The notes beneath the pieces are model-generated. The model made no database searches, had not been told where the DNA came from, and saw only the letters and a program-made list of their open reading frames with translations. DNA of 64,000 nucleotides from Dendrolimus kikuchii. Lineage: Eukaryota; Arthropoda; Insecta; Lepidoptera; Lasiocampidae. The position numbers and the translations under genes were made by a program. The first letter of the stretch is position 1; every line of letters begins with the position of its first letter. Where the stretch lies: NCBI GenBank assembly GCA_019925095.2, contig CM034403.1, forward strand, positions 558,001 through 622,000. The letters are read 5' to 3'. Shown here one piece after another: positions 10,624-21,030 of the stretch.

Positions 10624-10823
10624 ATATAATAACAAAATAAAAGGAGTGATGAGAAAAATGTAAATGTTTTTTGTTTGTTTTTGTACTCAAATTATTTTCC
10701 AACCTTACATAATTAACCTTATGCTGTAAGCAATAAAGACGTAATAAACTGCGTAACATAAATTTGCAATAGCACCACAAACGCGTCTTACAAACTAGAG
10801 ATAATGAACTTTATTGCTAATGA
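10624..10823. repeat. Direct duplication, copy 2
   Basis: Partner of 9797-10000. Antisense small open frames occur in both copies because the DNA is duplicated; indels differ between them, so coding is not supported. Confidence 0.85.
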
Positions 10824-11202
10824 AAATAAAGTCTACACTGACAGTATGAATAAGTTTGTAAGACTTAAGCAATTGAGGCTTGCTGTTCCTAGTTTGCAAA
10901 CAATCTAGTCTGTGCCTGGCCACTATACGTTTGATAGCATTTGAAATAGCTACAAAGGATTGTTTTGATTCGATTTGCAATTCAATCTTAACGTGGAAGA
11001 TGCAATCGACTATGGTATTGGAGTAGAACTGCTCGGCTTATTTCTTAGAGTAATCATCTTTCTCATGTTACATACTACATTTACGTGTCAACATCCTCAA
11101 TTGACAATTTATACTGACGCTGGCGAGTGACAACTGCGCCGCAGGTCAATCTCTTCTGCGTGTCTCTTGGTTTTTTTTTAAGCTATTGCGTAGCTTTTAT
11201 CG
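10824..11202. other. No gene or recognised repeat
   Basis: The phrase GCTATTGCGTAGCTTTTATC at 11178-11200 may be the end of another Helitron-like piece. Otherwise nothing is seen. Confidence 0.35.
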
Positions 11203-11865
11203 CGGACGATACGGGCGGGCACACTTGTATTTGTGAAGTATAAAACGACGGCAGGATGGAGAGAGGAGGCAATCAAAGCGATAACACAAGCGAAACAAGA
11301 CGTGTGTACATTTAGTGACGGACTTTGCGCGTGTTATTGAATTGTGCATCACATTTGGACTTGTGGCAACGACCAGCTTTTCGATGACAAAATGCAAAGT
11401 CTCGAACATCGGCGCAGGGTTGCCAGCTTGTCGGTTTTCTATCGGATTCACTTTGGAGAGTGTGCAGCTGAGCTCTTCAATCGATCCCGTTTTCCATCAT
11501 CGGACAACCAGACGAACCGGCATGCGGCATATATATGGTGGATATTCCACCTATTATTTGCATCTAGCTTCATCATAGCGCCGCAAAGGAGTGGTACTCA
11601 TTGCCGGAGTCTGTCTTTCCGGATACATATAACCTGGGTGTCTTCAAGTCACGTTGAATAATTCTAGAAGCGTCCCGCCATATCTTCGCCCCACATAAGG
11701 CAAGATTGTGGTCAAACGCGAACCTATACTACAATAAAAAAAAATAAAAAAAAAGACTTATTGCGTCTGGTTATATTTGTACCTGTGTTATACGTGTTTG
11801 TATAGTTTTAATAAATTCTATAGTAATTCCAATGGCATTTTAATTCGAGTCCCGCACTCGTAACA
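11203..11865 (+). mobile_element. LTR-W solo LTR, 5'-truncated, with nested LINE
   Basis: Contains the TATA-like AGTATAAAACG (about 11237), GTGACGGACTTTGCGCGTGT, AATAAA and the end CACTCGTAACA. Aligns with LTR-W at 37471-37934. The first half of the LTR is missing. A LINE fragment interrupts it at about 11345-11755. Confidence 0.8.
11345..11755 (+). pseudogene. Jockey/CR1-like LINE 3' fragment nested in LTR-W
   Basis: Encodes, with frame breaks, the same C-terminal region as the copy at 32791-33408 ([20 protein letters not shown], then SLPES), followed by the shared 3' UTR (CATATCTTCGCCCCACATAA) and poly(A). Heavily 5'-truncated. A deletion removes the RVNRYLL region near 11650. Confidence 0.85.
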
Positions 11866-11954
11866 CTATGATCATAGTTCTCTAAATAATGTATATCATA
11901 AGTATTAAAATATACAAATTTCAAACTTAATATGGCAAGAATGTAGTAATAATA

Positions 11955-12234
11955 TCAGCCCATAAATGTCTTATTGCTAATCTCGGGCCTCCCATTATAG
12001 GAGGAAACGGACAACACGCTTGTCCAAGGCTTGGCAGATTTGACACATCGATTATCTCGATGTGCAGATTGCATCACGATGTTTTCCTTCACCGTTGTTA
12101 GCACGTGGTAATTGTAACAATATGCAGATTAAATCAGAAAATTGATTAAGTGGTGCATGCGTTGGGAGCAGGATCGAACCCGCGCCTTTTGAGGCTGGGA
12201 CGCATGCGCTAGCCATTACGCTACCACGACAGTA
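11955..12234 (-). mobile_element. SINE-B, tRNA-headed SINE
   Basis: Reverse complement starts GTCGTGGTAGCGTAATGGC, has B box GGTTCGATCCTG, then AACGGTGAAGGAAAACATCG and an ATGGGAGGCCCGA tail. Same family as 36690 and 49654. Confidence 0.85.
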
Positions 12235-12544
12235 GAGGGTATACGGTAAGAATGTATTGAATTTATTCTATCACTGATATGCAAATTAAAACCCCTCCCA
12301 ATTAAGTTTCAGAAACTTAGGCACGTACACTGGAATTCATCACACAGTCCCCAATTGTTCCAACAAGCCGTAGTTGACGACTTCAAATAATGTGCGCGGC
12401 TCCAATTTGTATGGTGTAATTATGCCCCAGTTTTGTTACATGACATTGACTAAGTAACGCAGACGAGTTAACATTTATGTATTTTGCTGCTGGAATAGTG
12501 ATGGGAAACATAGAGTAGCTAATTGAGTAGACACATGTGCTACA

Positions 12545-13106
12545 CCGCTGATATAGAAAGAAGAGTGAAGTTGGGGAATAGTGTGAATGGAGCGTTAGGT
12601 AAACTTCTAGGCGCTAAGAACCTCAGCCAGAAGGCCCAGCTTGCCATACACAACGCGGTGCTGGTACCTACGCTAAAATTTGAAGCGAGAGTTGGGTATG
12701 GAAGAGAGAGCATGAACCTAGAGTTCGCGGCTGCGAGCACTGCGCAAAATCTGCGGAGTGACGCTCGCGGACCGCGTTCGTAATACCGAAGTAAGGAAGA
12801 GAGTGTCGGGGTGAAGGTAAGGAAAGGAATGCATGATGAAAGAATAACTAAACAGATATACAATGCAAAAGTGGACGGATGCAGAAGTCTTGGAAGGTCA
12901 CGACACACTTTCCATGATCAAATTGATCGTGTACGAGCAGAAGGAGAAGGAGATGTCAGGAGCCTTAAGAACAGACGAGCGTGCATGACAAGAGCTATGT
13001 ATGTCAAAGAAGCAAGTGAGATGTGTAAGAACAAGCCTGAATGGCGCTCTGTTGTTCGTGCCTACCCCGCAACGGAACTGGCGTGAAGTTATGTATGTAT
13101 GTATGT
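12545..13106 (+). pseudogene. RTE-W 3' fragment, internally deleted, 12-bp target duplication
   Basis: RTE-W coding from YTADIERRV to the YPATELA end with several frame-breaking indels, including loss of the LRWFGHVER segment near 12825, then the (ATGT)n tail. Flanked by ACATGTGCTACA at 12533-12544 and 13107-13118. The 5' junction has TACA microhomology with RTE-W. Confidence 0.92.
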
Positions 13107-13164
13107 ACATGTGCTACAATATTTCATCGTGTCACACTCATAATGACGCAATGAAATATTTCAG

Positions 13165-13395
13165 TAAGTTGAAAAGCCAGGCAAACGGCAAACTGATGGA
13201 GACAAAATACCATCGCCTATAGACATTAGGAAATACCTGTGTTCGGGTACAAATGACGCTGACGTATTTTTTAAGGAAGACTGGAACCAAAGGCTGCAAA
13301 AAATGTAGCTACAGTTGTGTTCAGGAGAATTTTCTGCCCCGGCTATAAAATAGACCAGGAACAAAAGCCTGCCAGTCGGGCAAATGCCCTACAGA
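13165..13395 (-). mobile_element. Distant S300-related retroposon
   Basis: Keeps scattered S300 words (CAGGCAAACGG, CCATCGCCTATAGACATT, CCAGTCGGGCAAATGCCCTA) in the right order, with much divergence. Probably an older subfamily. Confidence 0.5.
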
Positions 13396-13498
13396 ACGAA
13401 GTCTTTCGGGTCCGCTAGTTATTAATAATTATTTACACAGATAAACAAACAATAATGTTATTAGTAATATTTTTTTCTTGTGTCTATGTTAGTAATTT

Positions 13499-13785
13499 TT
13501 TTTTATTGCATAAGTTCAGCAGACAGGCAGACGGCCCACTTGATGAAAAGCGGTTACTAACGCCTATGGACATTTGCCACACCAAAGGTGCTACAAATGC
13601 GCTGCTGCTCTCTTAAGGGAGACTGGAACCTGGTCACTAATGCCGGAACACATATCAAGGTTGTTATGGCGACATATTCTAGACCAGGGGTGGTAGCCAT
13701 CCAGTCGGGCAAATGCCCTACCACCTGGCTGTGGGTTGTTTTGTCGCCTCTTACGACAGGCCGCCCCAACGCAGAAAATTGTATT
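13499..13785 (-). mobile_element. S300 SINE-like copy (tandem pair, left)
   Basis: Tail side TTTTATTGCATAAGTTCAG. The 5' side ends at AACGCAGAAAATTGTATT, lacking the CCGTGCAGG head, and runs directly into the poly(T) of the next copy. Confidence 0.92.
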
Positions 13786-13789
13786 TTTT

Positions 13790-14105
13790 TAATATTTTTT
13801 TTTATTGCAGGAGTTCAGCAGACAGGCAGACGGCCCACTTGATGAAAAGCGGTTACTAACGCCTATGGACATTTACCACACCAAAGGAGCTACAAATGCG
13901 CTGCTACTCTCTTAAGTGAGACTGGAACCTGGTCAATAATGCCGGAACACAACTCAAATTTGTTATGGCCACATATTCTAGACCAGGGGTGGTAGCCATC
14001 CAGTCGGGCAAATGCCCTACCACCTGGCTGTGGGTTGTTTTGTCGCCTCTTACGGCAGGCCGCCCGGCCGCAGGAAATTGTATTCTTTCTCCGTTCCTGC
14101 TCAGA
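13790..14105 (-). mobile_element. S300 SINE-like copy (tandem pair, right)
   Basis: Full-length copy ending CCGTTCCTGCTCAGATAA. Same orientation as its left neighbour. Confidence 0.92.
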
Positions 14106-14256
14106 TAATAATTAGTGACTAGTATTGATTTAGTCCTTCTAATGAAGGACCAAATCAGTGGGCAGTCAAATTTATCAGCTTCGCACGCAATCTGATTGGT
14201 AACGAAGCTGTTTTTACGCCATATATGTGTGCTTCGGCGAATTAGACGACGTACTG

Positions 14257-14893
14257 CAGAAACGCAATAATCATGTCACGAGTCAATTTTGTAAGAAGGT
14301 TACCCTCTGCACGCCTATTTAGTCGCTTCCGCATAGTGCAATTTCCTTCGCCCGCCTCAGCAATAATCATGCGTTTAACCTGACTCAATGGCCAGAAAGG
14401 CAGACGGGTTAAACAGGGTAATGTGTTTTCAAGCGTTTTGGGAATACGCAATACCGACATGTTACATATACGAGCTCAAAAGCTACATGTTGTTTTTGGG
14501 AAACGCAATCCTCAAAATCATGAGTCAATTTACTTAGAAGGGTTCAATAATCTTGTAATGGGCCGGAATATTTTCTTGAATATGGCAATGCCATATGACT
14601 AGGTAACGCGTCCATTCTTTTAGAAACGCCCAACTGACGGTGATGGGGACACATGATTGCTTGTATTTTTTTTATTTCTAAATCAAGCTATACGTATTAT
14701 TCATGTTTTGAGTCAATTTTGAGAAACGCAATAATCAGTGTTATTTGTTTAATTTTACAGATACGCAAAATCAGGTGTCATGTCATGAGTTGGCAATTTT
14801 GAGAAACTTTCATTGGCAGATAGCCGATGTTATAAGGAGTAACATAACACATTTTAGGGTAACGCGTATAGACACTCATGCGGACGAAATCAA
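14257..14893 (+). repeat. Mosaic copy of a 0.6-kb segment patched with minisatellite
   Basis: Begins with one 34-bp minisatellite unit (14257-14291), then aligns along its length with 15343-15973. In a dozen or more places the sequence is replaced by pieces of the adjacent unit, for example GCAATAATCATG at 14360-14371, CATGAGTCAATTT at about 14519-14531, a run of about 29 bases at 14709-14737, and CATGTCATGAG at 14779-14789. Segment order and approximate lengths are preserved. See findings. Confidence 0.85.
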
Positions 14894-15342
14894 GCTTTGA
14901 GAAACGCAATAATCATGTCATGAGTCAATTTTGAGAAACGCAATAATCATGTCATGAGTCAATTTTGAGAAACGCAATAATCATGTCATGAGTCAATTTT
15001 GAGAAACGCAATAATCATGTCATGAGTCAATTTTGAGAAACGCAATAATCATGTCATGAGTCAATTTTGAGAAACGCAATAATCATGTCACGAGTCAATT
15101 TTGAGAAATAGTAATAATCATGTCATGAGTCAATTTTGAGAAACGCAATAATCATGTCACGAGTCAATTTTGAGAAACGCAATAATCATGTCATGAGTCA
15201 ATTTTGAGAAACGCAATAATCATGTCACGAGTCAATTTTGAGAAACGCAATAATCATGTCATGAGTCAATTTTGAGAAACGCAATAATCGTGTCATGAGT
15301 GAATTTTGAGAAACGCAATAATCATGTCACGAGTCAATTTTG
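14894..15342. repeat. 34-bp minisatellite, about 13 units
   Basis: Unit GAGAAACGCAATAATCATGT + CATGAGTCAATTTT. Variants differ mainly at CATGAG/CACGAG, and one unit reads GAGAAATAGTAATAATC. No spacers, so not a CRISPR-type array. Confidence 0.96.
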
Positions 15343-15988
15343 TAAGAAGGTTACCCTCTGCACGCCTATTTAGTCGCTTCCGCATAGTGCGGCCTGGAGT
15401 CCCTTCGCCCGCCTCAGCCCCTAACTAGCGTTTAACCTAACTAATGGCCAGGACAGGTAGACGGGTTAAACAGGGTACGGTGTTTTCGAGCGTTTTGGGA
15501 ATACGGGAATACCGACATTCGTTACTTTATATACGAGCTCAAAAGCTACATGTTGTTTTTGGGAAATTTTATCCTGAAAATTCGAAGAGTAAATTTACTT
15601 AAAAGGGTTCTAAGTAGGGCTTTAGGTAAAGGGCCGGAATATTTTCTTGGTATATGGCGTTGCCATATGACTAGGTAACGCGGCCATTCTTTTAGCAACG
15701 TTCCCAACTGACGGTGATTGGGGACACATTTATTGCTTGTATTTTTTTTATTTCTAAATCAAGCTATACGTATTATTCGTATGTTTTAGGTTTTTTTTTT
15801 GAATGCGAGTGTAAGTGTTATTTGTTTAATCTATACAGATAAATAAAATCAGGTGTCTGTCTGTTTGTTGGCGGGATTTTGGCGGAACTTTCATTGGCAG
15901 ATAGCCGATGTTATAAGGAGTAACATAACACTTTTTAGGGTATTGCGAAAAGACACTCCACGCGGACGAAATCGCGGGCACAGCTAGT
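15343..15988 (+). mobile_element. Clean copy of the 0.6-kb segment, ending as HL-E
   Basis: Unpatched version of 14292-14893. Its right part (about 15828-15988) is a Helitron-like HL-E end: ACAGATAAATAAAATCAGGT, ATAGCCGATGTTATAAGGAG and GGGCACAGCTAGT. Confidence 0.7.
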
Positions 15989-16061
15989 ATGTAATAAACG
16001 TAAAAATAAAAATAAAAATCTTAGTGTTTGGCTTCGTGATAGAAAACTATGTATTTTTTTT

Positions 16062-16154
16062 TTGTGTAAGAATAAGCCTAAATGGCGCTCTGTTGTTCGT
16101 GCCTACCCCGCAAGGGAACTGGCGTGAAGTTATGTATGTATATGTATGTATGTA
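16062..16154 (+). mobile_element. RTE-W 3' fragment, very short
   Basis: Last about 25 codons (to YPARELA) and the (ATGT)n tail. Followed directly by an antisense SINE-A. Confidence 0.85.
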
Positions 16155-16401
16155 ATAATAATAATAATCGGCAGATAAACACACATATTGTATATCCCCA
16201 AATTAAGCAAGTTACGCTTGTGTTATGGGTAATATACAACGGACGGACTATCCTGGGGCCGATCCCAGACACCCAGACCATAGTAAATAACGGAGAAAAT
16301 ACGTTTCCGAAATTTACTATACCAGGAATCGAACCCGGAGCCTCTGCGTTTCAGTGAGGTAGGCTGGCAAAGGCTTAGCCGGCTCAACCACAGAGGCCGT
16401 C
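16155..16401 (-). mobile_element. SINE-A, tRNA-headed SINE
   Basis: Plus strand reads (TAA)n-ATCGGCAGATAAACACAC to CACAGAGGCCGTC. The B box is present in antisense (GGAATCGAACCCG). Confidence 0.88.
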
Positions 16402-16509
16402 TAATTGAATTGATTTGTTTCGATGATTCTGCTTGTTAATATGAAAATTACAATAGAGAACCAACTATAGCTGACGTAAGTGTAGTCGCTAACTTGACTA
16501 TATTAATAT

Positions 16510-16670
16510 GACTAGTGATCGCCCGTGGTCGAAATTCGACCATAATAATTTATTGTTAAAGATTATACTTCTATAATCACAGATTTCGCCAAGGCTGCAC
16601 AGTTAATTTGACTTTAACAATAAACAAAAGAGTATAATTATATACGTGTGTGTGTCAAATATATTGTCTT
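16510..16670 (-). mobile_element. Helitron-like HL-D 3' half
   Basis: ACTAGTGATCGCCCGTGGTC then the conserved AATCACAGATTTCGCCAAGG. Truncated at a short S300 tail on its right. Confidence 0.65.
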
Positions 16671-16672
16671 TT

Positions 16673-16700
16673 TAATTTTTTTATTGCAGGAGTTCAGCAG
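16673..16700 (-). mobile_element. S300 tail stub
   Basis: Only the last about 25 bp of S300 (TTTTATTGCAGGAGTTCAGC) survive. The sequence after 16700 is unrelated. Confidence 0.6.
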
Positions 16701-16875
16701 AAATTCGTCAATGGATTATTCGCATATCTACGTACGGCACAAATCAGAAGTTACATTTGTGGGACGCCGAACTTCGCATAAATACAATGCACGATTTCAA
16801 CACTGACACCTGCACACACTTCAGCCTATTATGATAATTAATTTACAATGCAGGCTGTCAAACCTTGAAGTTTTT

Positions 16876-17163
16876 TATTTTATTTTATTGCAGGAGTTCA
16901 GTAGACAGGCAGACGGCTCACTTGATGGAAAGCGGTTAACATCGCCTATTGACGTTTGCAACACGAAAGTTGCTACAAATGCGCTGCTGCTCTCTTAAGG
17001 GAGACTGGAACCTGGTCACTAATGTCGGAACACAAGTCAAGGTAGTTATGGCGGCATACTCTAGACCAGGGGTGGTACTACCTAGCTGTGGGTTGTTTAG
17101 TCGCCTCTTACGTCAGGCCGCCCGGCCGCAGGATGTTGTATTCTTTCTTCGTTCCTGCACGGA
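16876..17163 (-). mobile_element. S300 SINE-like copy
   Basis: From TTTTATTGCAGGAGTTCAG to CGTTCCTGCACGGA, with a deletion of the outer-hairpin stem near 17080. Confidence 0.9.
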
Positions 17164-17454
17164 ATAAATCGAACTAATCTGACGTTTCAACGACTTTTCA
17201 ATTTCCAGAAGGTTTAAATAGAGTAATAAATTTATTAAATTCACGTAATATAAGAACAGTCGGCCATTAAAGCTGCTCGGACATGTCCCAGAGGCTATCA
17301 ACGGGCGTTAACCGGTGCGGTCCGGATTAAGCCGGCTTCAACCGGATACGAAGCTCGAAGGACCGTGAGCACTCGTAAATCTGATCGCTTTATTAAAATA
17401 TGTGGCTTAGGAACTGTAATGTTTTAATAAAAATACATTTTAAACATAAGACAA
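17164..17454. other. No gene or recognised repeat
   Basis: Contains a GC-richer patch at 17290-17360 rich in CCGG words. No gene is seen. Confidence 0.35.
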
Positions 17455-17641
17455 TCTATATATTAATACATGAAGCAAAAGCTTTGTACCCCTTTTTACG
17501 AAAATTACGCGGACAGAGGAGTAGAAAATTTCGCACATTTATAGTTTATATAGAGGAATGCAGAATGCTAATATTTTTTAAAAATTATGTATAATAAATA
17601 CATCAAATCAAAAAATAAAACATTACACACACTGCCATGTT
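17455..17641 (+). mobile_element. Helitron-like HL-D 5' half
   Basis: ATTAATACATGAAGCAAAAG to ACACACTGCCATG, matching 21541-21720. Cut off by the S300 copy at 17642. The matching 3' half is not found to the right. Confidence 0.65.
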
Positions 17642-17948
17642 TTATCCGTGCAGGAACGGAGAAAGAATACAATTTCCTGCGTTGGGGCGGCCTGTCATAA
17701 GAGGCGACTAAACAACCCACAGCCAGGTGGTAGGGCATTTGCCCGACTGGATGGCTACCACCCCTGGTCTAAAGTATGTCGTCATAACAACCTTGAGTTG
17801 TGTTCCGGCATTAGTGACCAGGTTCCAGTCTCCCTTAAGAGAGCAGCAGCGCATTTGTAGCACCTTTGGTGTTGTAAATGTCCATAGGCGATGGTAACCG
17901 CTTTCCATCAAGTGGGCCGTCTGCCTGTCTGCTGATCTCCTGCAATAA
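17642..17948 (+). mobile_element. S300 SINE-like copy, full-length
   Basis: CCGTGCAGGAACGGAGAAAG head to CTCCTGCAATAAAT tail. Head-variant GCGTTGGGGCGGCC, as in the copies at 24710 and 38388. Confidence 0.94.
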
Positions 17949-18352
17949 ATATATATATACATATATATACATTATAAAATTAAAATAATAAATTTATTGC
18001 AACAACTATTTATGTACTTAACCTTTTTTGTCCACGCTACTGACCATCGACGCGTGACATCATGAGGCTATCGGCAAACCTTCTACGCGGAGTATACCTA
18101 ACTATCAAGCTTTCATCGATAAACTGCTGGACCGTTTTTGATGAAATTTGCTATATAATAATTTGCAGTTTTAATAATGAGAAATACATATTATTATACA
18201 TACATATCATGCAATATTATTCATCCCGGAAAATATATAGATTCCGGGCTAAAATTAAGTAAATTTTCGGAAAGCGGATAGCGCCTAGATAAAAATGTAA
18301 AGCAATATAACCCATGTACCCATGCTCGTAAACTAGATTTGCTCACTACTAC
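17949..18352 (-). mobile_element. Helitron-like HL-F copy
   Basis: Inverted, near-identical partner of 7556-7948. The alignment continues until the CTCGTAAACTAGATTTGCTCAC edge. Confidence 0.6.
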
Positions 18353-18357
18353 ACACA

Positions 18358-18450
18358 TTGTAACTTTATTTAAAGTGTTTTTTTTTATTTTTTTTATTGC
18401 AGGAGTGCAATAAAAAAAATAAAAAAAAAACACTTTAAATAAAGTTACAA
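18358..18450. repeat. 93-bp near-perfect palindrome centred on an S300 tail
   Basis: Arms 18358-18401 and 18406-18450 (TTGTAACTTTATTTAAAGTG outward), with only GGAG between. Each arm ends at the centre in ATTGCA, the S300 tail word. Abuts HL-F on the left. Confidence 0.9.
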
Positions 18451-18469
18451 TTCATAACTAGAAATTTAC

Positions 18470-18630
18470 ATTTCTTTTCTTTTATTGCCTGAAGCAGGCA
18501 AACGGGAAGACGGCTCACCTATTGGAGAGTGGTTATCGTCGCCTATGGAAGTTTGCACCACCAGGGGTGTCGTCAACGCGTTTCTTAAAGAACCCCATGT
18601 CATAGCGCAAAGGGAAAACCACGGCGGGAA
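18470..18630 (-). mobile_element. Distant S300-related retroposon
   Basis: TTATTGCCTGAAGCAGGCAA, GACGGCTCACC, GGTTATCGTCGCCTATGGA keep S300 order at its tail end. The remainder (GGGTGTCGTCAACGCG) differs, so this is probably a separate related family. Confidence 0.5.
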
Positions 18631-18650
18631 GTTCCCTCCATATCATTGTT

Positions 18651-18935
18651 ATACATACATACATAACTTCACGCCAGTTCCCTTGCGGGGTAGGCACGAA
18701 CAACAGAGTGCCATTTAGGCTTATTCTTACACACCTCACTTGCCTCTTTGACATTTATAACTCTTGTCATGCAAGCTCGTCTGTTCTTAAGGCTCCTGAC
18801 ATCACCTTCTGCTAGTACACGATCAATTTGATCATGGAAGGTGTGTCGTGGCCTTCCACGACTTCTGCATCCATCCACTTTTGCATTGTATATCTGTTTA
18901 GTCATTCTTTCATCATGCATTCTTTCCACATGCCC
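18651..18935 (-). mobile_element. RTE-W 3' fragment with imperfect 12-bp duplication
   Basis: Antisense C-terminal coding (ERMHDERMTKQIYNAKVDG) and tail. Flanks TATCATTGTTAT and CATCATTGTTGT match at 10 of 12 positions. Confidence 0.9.
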
Positions 18936-19137
18936 AACACATCATTGTTGTACGCGGAATAAATGTTCTAAAGAACCGTTGTTGAGGGTGGGAGCTCAAG
19001 GAAATAGGGGTGATTATGTAACGTAATATTACATAAATATTAAAGTATTAAAAAACTTATAAATATAACATTAAAATAATAAACGCGAGCATCGCCGCGT
19101 TAACGCACTAGCTTTTAGCTTTTAGTCTAAGCACCCG

Positions 19138-19704
19138 ACGTTTCATTCAAAAGATATCGCGATATTTAAAATGTAAGTATTAGTGTTGTAGCCAAATATA
19201 CTAATATTGTTTGATTGAACGCGCTAATCTCAGGAACTACTGGTCTGATTTGAAAAATTCTTTCAGTGTTGGATAGCCCATTTATCGAGGAAGGCTATAG
19301 GCTATATATATATTTTTTATTGCAGGAGTTCAGCAGACAGTCAGACGGCCCACTTGACGGAAAGCGGTTACCACCGCCTATAGACATTTGCAACGCCAAA
19401 GGTGCTACAAATGCGCTGCTGCTCTCTTAAGGGAGACTGGAACCTGGTCACTAATGCCGGAACACAACTCAAGGTTATGCCGACATACTTTAGACCAGGG
19501 GTGGTAGCCATCCAGTCTGGCAAATGCCCTACCACCTGGCTGTGGGTTGTTTAGTCGCCTCTTACGACAGGCCGGCCGGCTAGCCGGCAGGCTATATATC
19601 ATCACGCTAAGACCAATAGGAGCGGAGCACCAATGAATAATGTTTCAAAATCGGAGGGTTTTGAAAGCAAATTCCACGCGGACGACGTCGCGGGCACAGC
19701 TAGT
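19138..19704 (+). mobile_element. Helitron-like HL-A (long-form 3' part), split by S300
   Basis: Begins CATTCAAAAGATATCGCGAT, as in the long copies at 25597 and 54250, and ends GCGGGCACAGCTAGT. Interrupted at 19310-19588. Directly followed by another HL-A. Confidence 0.78.
19310..19588 (-). mobile_element. S300 SINE-like copy nested in HL-A
   Basis: Flanked by AGGCTATATAT at 19299-19309 and 19589-19599 (11-bp duplication). The 5' end is truncated at GGCCGGCCGGC. This fixes S300 as younger than this HL-A copy. Confidence 0.93.
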
Positions 19705-19943
19705 ACTAATATATAAAGCTAAAGAGTTTGTCTATTTGTTTGCTTGAACGCGCTATTCTCAGGAATTACTGTTCTGATTTGAAAAATTCTTTCAGTGTTA
19801 GATAGCTCATTTATCGAGGAAGGTTATAGGCTATATATCATCACGTTAAGATCAGTAGGAGCGGAGCACCAATGAAGAACGATTCAAAATCAGAGGGTTT
19901 TGAAAGCAAATTCCACGCGAACGACGTCGCGGGCACAGCTAGT
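19705..19943 (+). mobile_element. Helitron-like HL-A copy, tandem
   Basis: Starts immediately after the CTAGT of the previous copy (ACTAATATATAAAGC) and ends GGGCACAGCTAGT. Confidence 0.8.
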
Positions 19944-20326
19944 GTGTTAATAAACCATTTTTCAAAAGCTAAAGAAGTTGACGCATAAAAAACTTCTTCC
20001 CGAAAAAAATACAACACAATATTTTCTCCGTGAATTTCCTTTTGAAAATTAACATCCTAAAGCGGCGACGGGAAGGTAGCATTTTGTAGCACGTGAAATT
20101 AGCTGTTCAAAGGCTCTCGTAGGGCTGTGGACAAAACATAAATATCTTGTACACAAGATAATTCAATCAGGGAGCCCTTGAGTGCCGCTCAGATGTGTAG
20201 GGAATGAGCCTGAAAGAAATACGATCTTTTACCTTAATGGCTATATTTATTGGGGCGCCCATCTTGTTTTGCGAGGATCGGAGAAATTAAGAAATTATGG
20301 CCGACACTTCGGCGACTGTGTTGTCA
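19944..20326. other. No gene or recognised repeat
   Basis: Apparently single-copy sequence. No motif was recognised. Confidence 0.4.
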
Positions 20327-20562
20327 GTTTTTTTTGTTGCAAGAGTTCAACAAACAGGCAGACTTTGAGCCTATGGACATTTGCAACACCAAAAGTGCTA
20401 CAAATGCGCTGCTGCTCTCTTAAGGGAGAATTGAATCTGGTCACTAATGCCGGAACACGACTCAAGTTTAGACCAGGGGTGGTAGCCATCCAGTCGGGCA
20501 AATGCCCTACCTGGCTGTGGGTTGTTAAGTCGCCTCTTACGACAGTTCCTGCACGGATAGAA
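20327..20562 (-). mobile_element. S300 SINE-like copy, internally deleted
   Basis: TTTGTTGCAAGAGTTCAACA to AGTTCCTGCACGGATA. Lacks the GGCCCACTTGATGGAAAGCG segment, part of the middle, and the GCCGCCCGGCCGC region. Confidence 0.85.
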
Positions 20563-20619
20563 AGTCTTGGTATTCCTCTGGTATGACACACTAAACGCGT
20601 CAAAGAGTTGGACCGCAAC

Positions 20620-21030
20620 TTCGTATACGTTTGACTTCAAATTCCCACGGGAAACCCGGGATACAAAATACCATAGCATTTGAAAAGGGATGTAAACTAT
20701 CGTTTCAGTGAAAACTGTGTCGGAACAAGCTAATTTTTACGCACCCGAGCAACTACAAATCGCTCCCGGAAAAATTCCCGCGGGTTTCCCGAGATAAAAA
20801 AAATCACACATTTTAATACATTAAATTTGCTATCGATCAGTAAAACATCACATTGGAATTCAATTTCTTTTTAATTTGATCATTTTAAATCATTCCCAGA
20901 AAAATTCCCGCGGGATTCCTAGGATAAAAGTAGTTCAGAGCTTAAGCCTAAGAATTAGCTGTCGACCAGCGAAAACCGCATCGGAATCCCGTATATACAG
21001 ACAAGCATCTTCAGAATCAGCTTCAAAAAT
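20620..21030. repeat. Three degenerate modules with CCCGCGGGNNTCC words
   Basis: AAATTCCCACGGGAAACCCG (20638), AAATTCCCGCGGGTTTCCCG (about 20771) and AAATTCCCGCGGGATTCC (about 20902) recur roughly every 130 bp, each followed by a GATAAAA-type word. Resembles internal modules of Helitron-like elements; class uncertain. Confidence 0.45.

Noticed and set aside
9683..10780. Two similar small antisense open frames as a duplicated gene
   Set aside because: Similarity is explained by the DNA duplication. The frames end differently because of indels and show no domain.
11344..11756. Target duplication GACTT for the nested LINE
   Set aside because: The other copy of the same LINE at 33490 is also followed by GACTT after its poly(A), so GACTT may belong to the element or be coincidence.
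14894..15342. CRISPR-like regular repeats
   Set aside because: Units are contiguous with no unique spacers and the context is eukaryotic. It is a minisatellite. The same applies to 40248-40976.
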